A stretch of 64,000 nt of DNA from Botryosphaeria dothidea. Its lineage: Eukaryota > Ascomycota > Dothideomycetes > Botryosphaeriales > Botryosphaeriaceae. The position numbers and the translations under genes were made by a program. Under the pieces are notes generated by a model that made no database searches, had not been told where the DNA came from, and was given only the letters and a program-made list of their open reading frames with translations. Below, in pieces: positions 45,107 through 54,414 of the stretch (positions are counted from its first letter, which is position 1; every line of letters starts with the position of its first letter). Location: positions 4,340,001 through 4,404,000 of the forward strand of contig WWBZ02000022.1 of NCBI GenBank assembly GCA_011503125.2. Reading direction: 5' to 3'.

Positions 45107-46535
45107 ATGACCGGGACTGAGAGCACGCGCAAGTGCCTGGGCGCAGATTGTGAGAATGACGCTTCCTCTCTGCAATGCCCTACCTGCCAGAAGATGGGCA
45201 AGGAGTCGTACTTCTGCTCGCAAGACTGCTTCAAGAAGAACTGGGTATTTGAAAGAACCTCAGGTCGTCATGATCTGACCGCTAACCGGGGGCCTCCAGA
45301 GTGAGCACAAGGCACTACACAAAGCCGCCGGCGCAACCTCAAGTAATCCTCTCCGTAATATCTTCCCGCCAAAAGTCGTCTCACAGCCCGACCCAGAAAC
45401 CGGCCACTACAACCCCTTCCCCTCCTTCTCCTTCACCGGCGACCTCCGTCCTGTCTACCCTCTGTCGCCCCGCCGAGAAATTCCGAAGAGCATACCGCAC
45501 CCCGATTATGCGAAGGATGGCATTCCGAGGAGCGAGCAGATCTTTGTCAACAGGCATAAGATCAAGGTGCTTGACGCGAAAGAGATTGAGGGCATGAGGA
45601 AGGTCTGCCGGTTGGCTAGAGAAGTGCTGGATGAAGCCGCCAGAGCAGCGAAGCCTGGCGTTACAACCGACTACATTGATGAGGTCGTGCACAAGGCCTG
45701 CGTCGCACGCAATGTGAGTGGGAAAAATAAGCACTTTCTTGGGCCCGCCATTTGGACGCAGTCTAGATTGGCTAGAAGAAACCCTCGCTCATGGTCGACA
45801 GTCTTACCCATCTCCGCTTAACTACTGCCACTTCCCTAAGTCGGTCTGCACCTCCCTGAACGAAGTCATTTGCCACGGTATTCCCGACCAGCGCGTTCTG
45901 CAGGATGGCGACATCCTCAACATCGACGTTACGCTCTACCATGAAGGATTCCACGGCGATATCAACGAGACATACTACATTGGTGACAAGGCGCTTGCAG
46001 ATGTGGACTCGATTCGCGTCGTCGAGACGGCACGCGACACGCTGGATGAGTCTATCAAGATCGTGAAGCCGGGGATGTTGTTCCGCGATCCAGGCAACGT
46101 TATTGAGAAGTTGGCGAAGCAGAGGAACTGCAGTGTGATCAAGACGTACTGCGGCCACGGCATCAACCAGCTCTTCCATTGCCCGCCGAACGTCCCCCAC
46201 TACGCCAAGAATAAGGCCGTCGGAACGGCGAAGCCCGGAATGTGCTTTACCATCGAGCCCATGATTGCGCTGGGCACGCACAGAGACAAGACTTGGCCCG
46301 ATGACTGGACCAGTGTTACTCAGGACGGCAGGAGGACGGCTCAGTTCGGTAAGAAAACCATGGTGCAGGGCTGCAGACCGGGCTGCTAACGGATGCCACA
46401 GAGCACACGCTGCTTGTCACCGAAGATGGCGTGGAGGTTCTCACTGCGAGATTACCGGACTCCCCGGGCGGACCTGTTCCGATTCCCGGAGTTACGGACG
46501 GAAGTAAGAAGGAAGAGGCGGCGAACGGAGTCTGA
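45107..46535 (+). CDS. Methionine aminopeptidase 1
   Basis: Removes initiator methionine from nascent proteins at the ribosome. Four exons (45107-45244, 45300-45713, 45802-46348, 46402-46535; introns 53-88 nt) give about 410 aa. The N-terminal zinc region is present (CLGADCENDASSLQCPTCQ, YFCSQDCFKKNW), which places it in the type I eukaryotic class. The catalytic part has SLNEVICHGIPDQRVLQDGD, the two metal-binding aspartates in NIDVTLYHEGFHGDINET, the His of TYCGHGI, the Glu of FTIEPM, and the last Glu in FEHTLLVTEDG (across the final junction). The conserved C-terminus ends with a short Lys/Glu tail. All phases agree. Confidence 0.96.
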
Positions 46536-47204
46536 AAAAGCGGCACAGAAATGGTTGGATGACAGGCTGTGCAGCATGCGGAGAGAGGCGTCGGGGAGTG
46601 GTGCTTTTAGCGGGGTCTTCTTGTGCGATTAGATACCTATTGCAATCGTGAAGGCGCTTAGTTGCGTCGGCATGTCGAAAGATAACTGCATTGCATAATG
46701 CGCATCAGAAAGACAGAGTGGGCAGCGGTGTTTGGCTCGTGACGGCTGTCAATGTGTCTGTGCGGAGCTTGATGCGTGCCTTGGAAGACGAGTGCTTGGA
46801 ACGTGAACGCATGCCTGCGGCGGCACCAAACGGACTGCGTTTCGTCATCTCGAAACTGCCTTCCCGTTTCTCTTGCTTCGAGACCTCGAGCTCTCTTCAC
46901 GCTACCTCTGGCCCGTCGTCTTCCGCGTCTCTCGGCTCGCATTGTTTTTTTCTTGCAAGGTGCTGCCCCAAGTCTCCAAGCTTCTGAAGCTCGAGCCGAT
47001 AGCCCACCGCCGCCGACTCGCGCACTTAGGCAGATAACGTCTTCGCGTCCCCCGCCAACCGACGACCGACTCGCAAATCTCAACAACACACCGCAGCCCG
47101 GCCACCTCGTCGAACCACCCAAGTCCGACGTCGCTGCGAAATCACTGCCATTTACCTCATCGCATACCTTCCACTTGAAACCCCGCGCTCGGAAGCTTTT
47201 CAAG
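46536..47204. other. intergenic, MAP1 3' end to ERV14 promoter
   Basis: No gene seen. Open frames at 46,658-47,203 on either strand have no family features; the last 200 bp is likely the Erv14 5' leader. Confidence 0.45.
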
Positions 47205-48035
47205 ATGTCTGGCGAGGCGTGGCTCTACCTCCTCGCTGTCCTCATAAATGCGGTCAACCTCTTCCTCCAGGTCTTCTTCACGATCATGTACTCGGATCTA
47301 GAATGGTACGCATCCATCTGCTTGAGCTCCCCGCCATGTTTTTTTTGCCGTTCTGGCGTTTCCGCTCTGCGCTCCACGCGCGCGCGAACACAGGACGGGG
47401 TCGCATGAACGTCATCGAGCATTGCTAACACGTCTCTACTTAGCGACTACATCAATCCCATCGATTTGTGCAACCGCTTGAACACCTACATTATCCCCGA
47501 AGCCGCTGTCCACGCGTTCTTGACGTTCCTCTTCCTCATCAACGGTTACTGGATCGCTCTGCTGCTGAACCTGCCGCTGCTTGCCTGGAACGCGAAGAAG
47601 TGAGTGATTCCAGATCCCTCAATGGCCCAGGGAGAAGATTTCTGGCCAAAATTGCTGGCCTACATATGCGTACATGATACGTGGCAGGGCGACGAGGCAG
47701 GCGAATCAGGATTGGAGCCAGATTGCTGATTGTGGATTGCAGGATTCTCGAGAACCAGCACCTTCTGGACGCGACCGAGATCTTCAGGAAGCTGAATGTG
47801 CACAAGAAGGTATGGTCCCCTCTGCCGCTTTGCGCGCCCAGTGAATATTCGCAATAATAGCGCCTATACTAACGTTCGGGGCAGGAATCTTTCATCAAGC
47901 TCGGTTTCCACTTGGTCATGTTCTTCTTCTATCTCTACAGCATGATGTGAGTCTTCTGAAGCTCCAGGAATTGAAGAATTGTCTGATTCTAACCCAAGCA
48001 ATAGTGTCGCTCTGATCCGCGATGAGACTCACTGA
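47205..48035 (+). CDS. ERV14/cornichon family COPII cargo receptor
   Basis: Four-helix ER membrane protein that loads selected membrane cargo into COPII vesicles. Five small exons (47205-47305, 47444-47599, 47743-47809, 47885-47946, 48005-48035) give 138 aa, the same length as yeast Erv14. Sequence runs [54 protein letters not shown], then [40 protein letters not shown] and [16 protein letters not shown]. The [14 protein letters not shown] block is diagnostic. Four introns in a 417-nt coding region make this the most intron-dense gene here. Confidence 0.97.
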
Positions 48036-48739
48036 CTTCGGTCCGAGACCGAGAAGAGCATGCAGCGTGGCTCCTCATGAGCAAATAGCAAGCCTGCCCG
48101 AGGATGGCGACGCCTTGGATCAAGCTGCTTTTGCGGAAACGTATGCTATGGATCAATAAAGCATGGTTAGTAACGTTTGGGATGAGTGGATGGATGGCAT
48201 GAATGGATACAGGGTGGTGCGCCGTTCTGGGCATCTGCTGCGCTTGGCTCAAGCTACCCGTGTGATAGCTCGATATGACGAGGCTGTAGAGATGAATCAG
48301 GCGGAAATCACGTATGATAGGATAGCTCCGCAGTTAATGTCGAAAAGCGGAATCGGCTTTGAATGGTACCAAAACATCAAATTACAAGAGTGTCAAAGCT
48401 CTCCGTGAGGGACATGTTAGCGTCTGAAGCTCCACTCAACACTGCAATATTACCGAATCTAGGTGTTGTTACAGGAATGACACAGCATTAGGCAAGGTGA
48501 ATGCTCGTGTCAAAGAAAATCCGTACATAGCCTCATCGGACCCATGCTCTGCTAAGTGCTTCAACTGCCCGTGGGCATGCGCAGAGAACCATCTTGCGGC
48601 TATAGGGTGAGCTTCGGCTGACTCAGCAGACGCTTACTCGCCGAACGTCACTGCCTGCGAGCTTCAGCAGAAACATTTAGTCCAAACTTCTCGCGCCGAC
48701 AATCCTCGCCCACACCCCACTCCCGACATATCGCACGCC
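48036..48739. other. intergenic, ERV14 3' end to PRP17 promoter
   Basis: An AATAAA-type signal (caataaag) near 48,154-48,161 may end the Erv14 transcript. No gene seen. Confidence 0.45.
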
Positions 48740-50110
48740 ATGGCGGGGAACACCAAAGGCCGCGTCCCTACTGGCTTCGCCGACGAGATCATCATTAGCG
48801 AAGCCTCCTTCCGTTCAGCCCACCGAGCGCGCGAGGCTGTAGCAGAGCCGCCGAACAAGAAACGCAAGAGAGAAGAAAAGGGCGACTCTAGCATTGTGTA
48901 CGGCAAGGGAGCATACAAGGGACCATGGGCAAGATATCAAGTGGAGCGGCCAGACGCCGCCTCGGATGAGGAGGGCTCGGAAGTCGAGATTGTCTACGAG
49001 GAAGACGAGATCGAGGAGCAGCCTGCGCCACCGCCAACGAAGGACGGAACTGCATACGAAGCCGAGGATGCGGCGGAAGAGAAAACAGTCTTCCACGGCT
49101 CGCAAGAGTTTGACTATCAGGGCCGGACGTACATGCATGTGCCGCAGGACTTGGACATCGACTTGCGCGGCGAAGTCGGCGAGCTCAAGAATTTCATCCC
49201 CAAGAAGTGCGTGCACACATGGAGGAACCACACCAAGGCTATCAACGCGCTGCGCTTCTTCCCCGACTCTGGTCATCTGCTGCTTTCGGCTTCTGCGGAC
49301 AATACGGTCAAGATCTGGGATGTGTACCACCAGCGAGAGCTGTTGCGCAGCTACATCGGACACAACAAGTCGGTCAACGACATTTGCTTCAATAACGACG
49401 GCACGCAGTTCCTGTCTGCATCCTACGACCGCCAGATGAAGCTTTGGGATACGGAGTACGGAAAGTGCATATCCAAATTCTCGACGGGCAAGACGCCGCA
49501 CGTCGTCCGCTTCAACCCGGACCCCGCGCTCAACCACGAGTTCCTGGCCGGCATGGCGGACAAGAAGATCGTGCAGTTCGACACGCGCACGCAGCAGATG
49601 GTGCAGGAGTACGACCACCACCTGGGCCCCGTCAACACCATCACCTTCTGCGACGATAACCGCCGCTTCATCACGACCTCGGACGACAAGTCGCTGCGCG
49701 CGTGGGAGTACGGCATCCCCGTGCCCATCAAGTTCATCGCCGAGCCATACATGTACCCGATGGTGCGCAGCGCGCCCCACCCCAGCGGCAAGTACGTCGC
49801 CTTCCAGTCGTCGGACAACCAGATTGTCGTGTATGCGTGCACCGACCGCTTCCGCCAGAACCGCAAGAAGTCGTTCCGCGGCCACAACAATGCAGGGTAT
49901 GCAATCGATGTGGCCATTTCGCCGGATGGACAGTTCGTGTCGTCGGGCGATAGTGGTGGATTTATTACGTTTTGGGACTGGAAGACGTGCAAGATGTACC
50001 ATAAGATTCAGGCGAGCGAGGCGCCTATCATCAGCACAAATTGGCATCCGAGGGAGACGAGCAAGGTTGTTACTGGCGATCTGAATGGTGTGATTAAGTA
50101 CTGGGATTAG
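48740..50110 (+). CDS. Prp17/CDC40 WD40 pre-mRNA splicing factor
   Basis: Spliceosomal WD40 protein needed for the second catalytic step and recruited with the NineTeen-related proteins. Single exon, 456 aa. The N-terminal 150 residues are polar, including FRSAHRAREAVAEPPNKKRK and acidic VEIVYEEDEIEEQ. The family marker KGPWARYQ and the block YQGRTYMHVPQDLDIDLRGE precede the propeller. Seven WD repeats follow, starting CVHTWRNHTKAINALRFFP; recognisable ends include SASADNTVKIWDVY, SASYDRQMKLWDTEYGKCIS, TTSDDKSLRAWEYGIPVPIK and SGDSGGFITFWDWKT, finishing GDLNGVIKYWD. It is slightly shorter than yeast or human Prp17 at the N-terminus. Confidence 0.95.
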   Translation: MAGNTKGRVPTGFADEIIISEASFRSAHRAREAVAEPPNKKRKREEKGDSSIVYGKGAYKGPWARYQVERPDAASDEEGSEVEIVYEEDEIEEQPAPPPTKDGTAYEAEDAAEEKTVFHGSQEFDYQGRTYMHVPQDLDIDLRGEVGELKNFIPKKCVHTWRNHTKAINALRFFPDSGHLLLSASADNTVKIWDVYHQRELLRSYIGHNKSVNDICFNNDGTQFLSASYDRQMKLWDTEYGKCISKFSTGKTPHVVRFNPDPALNHEFLAGMADKKIVQFDTRTQQMVQEYDHHLGPVNTITFCDDNRRFITTSDDKSLRAWEYGIPVPIKFIAEPYMYPMVRSAPHPSGKYVAFQSSDNQIVVYACTDRFRQNRKKSFRGHNNAGYAIDVAISPDGQFVSSGDSGGFITFWDWKTCKMYHKIQASEAPIISTNWHPRETSKVVTGDLNGVIKYWD

Positions 50111-52115
50111 AGTTCTCTCAGGCATGGGAAAGAAGGTATTGAGACATGGGCATCTAAGGCTGGTTGCCTAGTATTGAATGGTGCAGCGGAGGGCCGGATA
50201 ACGGAGGACTGAAGGAGTGCAACGGAGGGCTGAAGAGAAAAGAGCGATAGTGATACCACAAGAATGCACATCTTAACGGAGCAGGGCTAGCTACAGATTT
50301 GCCTGCTTCTGAATTCCATTATTTCCTTCATCCTCGTTCCAACGATGCAACCGACTACATGTCTGGGAAGTCGAAGTGTGGATCAGCATGGCCTTTTCGG
50401 GACTGTTGCGAACAAGTTCGAACGCAGCGGAGTCGACGGGATTTCCTCAAACGGGCAATCGGGGTGCAGGCCGAGTATGCGGATTTCGGGGCGGTTGGTG
50501 GTACCGATGGGAAGGGATGTGGGGGGCGGCGGCGTCCACACGGACTTGCCTTTCCGGGCGAGTTTGGTTTTATCTGGGGTCTTGCATTGAGTTTTTGTGG
50601 AGTCTGTTTGCTCGGGAGGGTTGGCCTGATCGACGGGTTTGGGGGAGTGGCTTTTGTTTGGACGGAGTGTATTCACGTGTGGGATTCGGGGTTGTGGCCG
50701 AGGGTCTTGTTAGTGTGTATGTGTGGGGTTTTTTTTTTGCCTTCGATGTTGTGTGCGAGGGAAGCGTCATAGCGGGCGAAACAAGCTTGCGGGATGGAGC
50801 GAGGTCTCGGGGGGAAGTGTGGGAGCTGGGCGCGGAGGTGCCTGATGAGGTAAACCGCGCGCCCGCCTGGCTTGTATGCAGGGGAGCGCGAATGTGGTCG
50901 ACCCTGTGGGGACTGGCGGCGACGCTGTCACAACGGCTCTCTTACTCTCGTTTTCTTCTGTTGTTTGTTCCTGCTGCTAGCTCCAGTCCGCACGACCTGT
51001 GAATTTTCGTTCGTGATTCTTATTTGATCTTCATGCTCTCTGTCGGTGTGCTGCGCGAGCGGTTCAGTGATTTGAAAGCGAGGCTGCTGGTCAGGCTTAT
51101 TGAACGAGATGTCAGCAACGGTGAAGAGGGTCGAAGGCAAAGTTACAAGCCTCGAGCGGTGCAATAAACCAGCGCTAATGAGCGCTTGATGGGGATATCA
51201 TTCGAGAGTCCCGGTGATGGTTGCTGCCCGCCACAGTACATTCGATGCGTCAATATAATGCCATCAGCTTTGAGCTATCAGAAAAGCGAATGGTCAGCCA
51301 TTCTTCTTCCAGCTGTTCTTAATCACGAAGAAGCTTCTAAAATCGATGAAAATCCCTGGCCCGACCAACGTAGGGAGTAGAAACATTCATCCGGATGTAA
51401 GTGCCATTAGTCTTGCGAGACATTTGTGTCCGGACGAATGCTTCCACTGCCTACGTATTAACCCTTGCATCTGCAATAATATCTAATAAAGCAGACCAAA
51501 AGTGTTGGTGCACGTCTTCGGGGAGTGAGGTGGTGGCGCACATCACACGCGGGGTTTGACCGATTTATCGGGAGGCAACAGTGCTCGCACGAGGACAACA
51601 AACCCATCATGACGAATGCTTCAATTCTTCGCGAACTTTCAATGCGCTCATTGCATGGAGCGTCCCAGCCACCTGAATTATTTTTGGCTGTGTGCGCACG
51701 GGTGAACAGAGTCACTGGAGACGTATATTGGTCTTCAACACTTCAACACTTCAACCTCCGTCCACCTTGCTTATCTTTCCCTCTACACCACGGGCCTGTA
51801 TACCTCAAGCCATTGACTTTGCTGAACAAAGTCTACTCAAACTCCTCGGCAGGACCGACATCCCGCACGCTCATATCCGCATCTTTGCACACTCATACCT
51901 CGCCTTCAAAACGGCGCGAACGTGACAGGTCGCGTCACCTTACTTTCACATACACCAAACCCTATTGTACCTATTGTTTCAAAATAACAATAGAGACAAT
52001 ACCCAGCCACCCATTATTGGTCGCTTAAAAACTTCCCTTGGCCCCAATCAAAGCTCTTCTTCAGACTCCTCCTCTTCTCTTTCTCATTATCGAACATTCA
52101 CACCATACCAACAAC
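50111..52115. other. 2.0-kb gene-free region
   Basis: No supported gene. It contains a G/T-rich stretch with strong strand asymmetry (about 50,510-50,770) and, at 51,368-51,456, an imperfect 36-bp inverted repeat. The minus-strand frame at 50,383-50,676 is open only because of the C/A bias of that strand. Confidence 0.45.
51368..51456. repeat. short inverted-repeat element (36-bp arms), copy 1
   Basis: Left arm 51368-51403 and right arm 51421-51456 are reverse complements at 28 of 36 positions; seven of the eight mismatches are transitions. The right arm contains TGTCCGGACGAATGCTTC, which recurs at 60.0 kb as half of another inverted repeat. The spacer is 17 nt. It looks like a tiny MITE-like element or a foldback regulatory element. 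Confidence 0.7.
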
Positions 52116-53750
52116 ATGCCCAACTTGATCGATGCCTTGGCAACTGCTCAGCAGCACTTCGATGACTGCGTGGCCCGCTGCGAGATGATCGGGGATTCTC
52201 AGTCCTACAACAGCTACCTCGTCTACGATTATCGGACGGACCTCACTCTGGAACCGAGGAATGATCTTGATGGCAGCCTATTGACCACTATCTCCAAATT
52301 CAGGAGTAAGAAGTACGATTGCTTCGTACTGTGCGACATGCTTAAGATGTGGGACGTCACCAAGCTCTGTCGCAAGGCTGGCTTGTTCAGGAAGGTTGGG
52401 GTTGGTACCTACTTCTGTATTCAAGTCGTCGAAGGCACCTCCTTTTTCGTCAAGATCGCCACCTCCAACAACACGGCCAAGGTGGTATTCTCTGGAAACA
52501 TTGCCATGTCATTTGAGGATTTCCTTCATCTCCTTCTCGGCCAGTACCCGTCCACCACTCCGAGTTACGACACCCTCCATGAGTTCTGGCTTGCCACTGG
52601 TAAGAAGTTCAACTGGGCCAAATTGCCCAATGAGCTGAAGTGGACAGTATTCGAGCACATGAACGAAGGAGAAATTCTTCGCCCCTATTTCTACAAGCGC
52701 GGTCATCCCAGCAGCCGCCTGTTTATGTCGCGCGACGATGCTGAGCAACACGCTGCCGTCCCCGCTATGCAGTCTCAAGTCGAGCTTGTCACACCGGGCG
52801 GGCTTTTCGCAGAGAACACCCTGGAGTACAACATGATCGAGAAGACCGCCGTCCGCAGCAATGTTTTCATTTTCGACAGGCCTTCTTTCCTTAGCCGCTG
52901 GCTTCAGGCGATGGACCCCAGGTGCCTCCAGCAGATCAGGAGCGTTCGACTGACCTTCACTCACGGTGACTTCATTCGCTTCTGGAACTCGGACCTCCAA
53001 CCTCGCAAGAGGGGACACAGCAGCTTTGTTGAGGCCGCAAAGATGCTCGGACAGCTCCATCTGGATCACCTGATTCTCGAGCCTCGCCTGTCCGAGTACA
53101 TGCTGATCCACAGCTATTTCAGCCAGCCTCAAGCATTCGGTTGCCACGAGAAGGCTATGAGCTACATCGCCGGTCTAGCCTGCCGCAACCTGCCGAACAC
53201 CAAGAAGATCGTCTTCGCCGGCTACTACTACCGGCCGATGTGGCAGCCAGCCCTGGACGACATATTCAGGGCCGTGAAGGCGGCCAGCTCCAAGGAGAAG
53301 CGAGAGGCGCTGTACACCCAGGCCAAGTTCCAGCCCTTCGCCGCCGACAACAAGCTCACGGAGATCATCGAGCGTGAGAAGAAGAAGAAGCAGCGCAGAG
53401 GCGGCGTCAAGGTGTCGAGGAGGCGCAGCCAGCCAAACCACGCGCTCACCCACGCCGACCACCAGCAATTCGAGCAGGGCACCGATCTTCCCGATCGCCA
53501 CGACTCGGAGGAGGACGGTATCCTGTGGGAGTGCGAGTGCCACGACCGCTGCGGCGAGGACTACTTCAACAACCGCGACCCTCCGCCCCCGCCTCCACCG
53601 GTCGTCAGGAAGAAGAAGGCGGTGTCCGAGACGAAGGCTCGGCCGCAAAACGGCCAGCAGCAGGAGGCGCAGGCCGACACGGACGACGTTCTCGATAACT
53701 GGATGCCCGAGAGTACGGAGTACAACGGTGCAGACTTCTGGCTCGAGTGA
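52116..53750 (+). CDS. F-box-like orphan protein
   Basis: Single exon, 544 aa; start chosen at the first ATG (52116, context acaacATGcc). No enzyme family is recognised. The N-terminal part reads like a folded domain (FDDCVARCEMIGDSQSYNSY, KYDCFVLCDMLKMWDVTKLC). The middle has FNWAKLPNELKWTVFEHM, which fits the LPxEL...F-box-like helix pattern. It is followed by a region with aromatic-rich motifs (LRPYFYKRGHPSSRLF, FIFDRPSFLSRWLQAMDPR). The C-terminus is charged, with KKKKQRRGG, a Cys/His cluster WECECHDRCGEDYF, and a proline run. Codon use is strongly G/C at third positions, like the housekeeping neighbours, so it looks expressed. Gene-free gaps of 2.0 and 0.7 kb flank it. Probably a lineage-restricted family. 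Confidence 0.7.
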   Translation: MPNLIDALATAQQHFDDCVARCEMIGDSQSYNSYLVYDYRTDLTLEPRNDLDGSLLTTISKFRSKKYDCFVLCDMLKMWDVTKLCRKAGLFRKVGVGTYFCIQVVEGTSFFVKIATSNNTAKVVFSGNIAMSFEDFLHLLLGQYPSTTPSYDTLHEFWLATGKKFNWAKLPNELKWTVFEHMNEGEILRPYFYKRGHPSSRLFMSRDDAEQHAAVPAMQSQVELVTPGGLFAENTLEYNMIEKTAVRSNVFIFDRPSFLSRWLQAMDPRCLQQIRSVRLTFTHGDFIRFWNSDLQPRKRGHSSFVEAAKMLGQLHLDHLILEPRLSEYMLIHSYFSQPQAFGCHEKAMSYIAGLACRNLPNTKKIVFAGYYYRPMWQPALDDIFRAVKAASSKEKREALYTQAKFQPFAADNKLTEIIEREKKKKQRRGGVKVSRRRSQPNHALTHADHQQFEQGTDLPDRHDSEEDGILWECECHDRCGEDYFNNRDPPPPPPPVVRKKKAVSETKARPQNGQQQEAQADTDDVLDNWMPESTEYNGADFWLE

Positions 53751-54414
53751 GCTACCTAATACTGGCAGCGGAGTTTTCTCATATTGCGATGGCACGGTTC
53801 GATTCTGGCGCTGAGGTTGACTTTCTGAATTTCACAGTGATGAGGAATAGGGAATGGTTCAAGAATTCGGATGCGACGATACCCGTGGGCAGTCATTGGT
53901 TTCATATTGGTGCCATCGATGGATTTGGGTTCAGCGGGTTGTGCCTTGTCTGAGACAGTCTTCATGACTTGGGCATTGGCACGGATGACACCTGCAAGTA
54001 GTCTGCTGGTAGATTGAAAAAGTTTGTTCTCAAAGGGCTCGGAAATGATTGTCGAGGTGAAGTGGGCGGGTCAGGCAGCAAGGCAGAAGTGGCACGGCGG
54101 GTGTTGTAGGGCTGAGGGCTTGGCTGGGATTGGCTGCGGGCGGAAGGTTGAGCAATCCGAAGGCTCGCGTCAGCTGCGGCGGCGGCGACTTGGATGGAGA
54201 CAGCGACCGAATGACACCTCTCACCGTCGCACCTCACGCCCCAGGCCAGCCTTCTCGCCAACAGGCCCTGGCTTGCCCATGCGTGTAATTATGCTGCTTG
54301 CCAGCTGACTCCCCATTTCCCGAGCGCCCAGCTCACACTTCACACCCGTACCTGTTCTGGCAGAAGTAGTCCCGTCAACCCAAGCCGCTGCGGCTTCTCC
54401 GACGCCCAGCCCGC
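53751..54414. other. intergenic, orphan 3' end to ZZ/EF-hand gene promoter
   Basis: No gene seen. Confidence 0.45.

Noticed and set aside
50383..50676. 97-codon Lys/Thr/Pro-rich minus-strand ORF
   Set aside because: Explained by the C/A bias of that strand; no splice-linked upstream exon found.
53790..53830. GGTTCGATTC string resembling a tRNA T-loop (B box)
   Set aside because: No acceptor stem, anticodon arm or A box can be folded around it.
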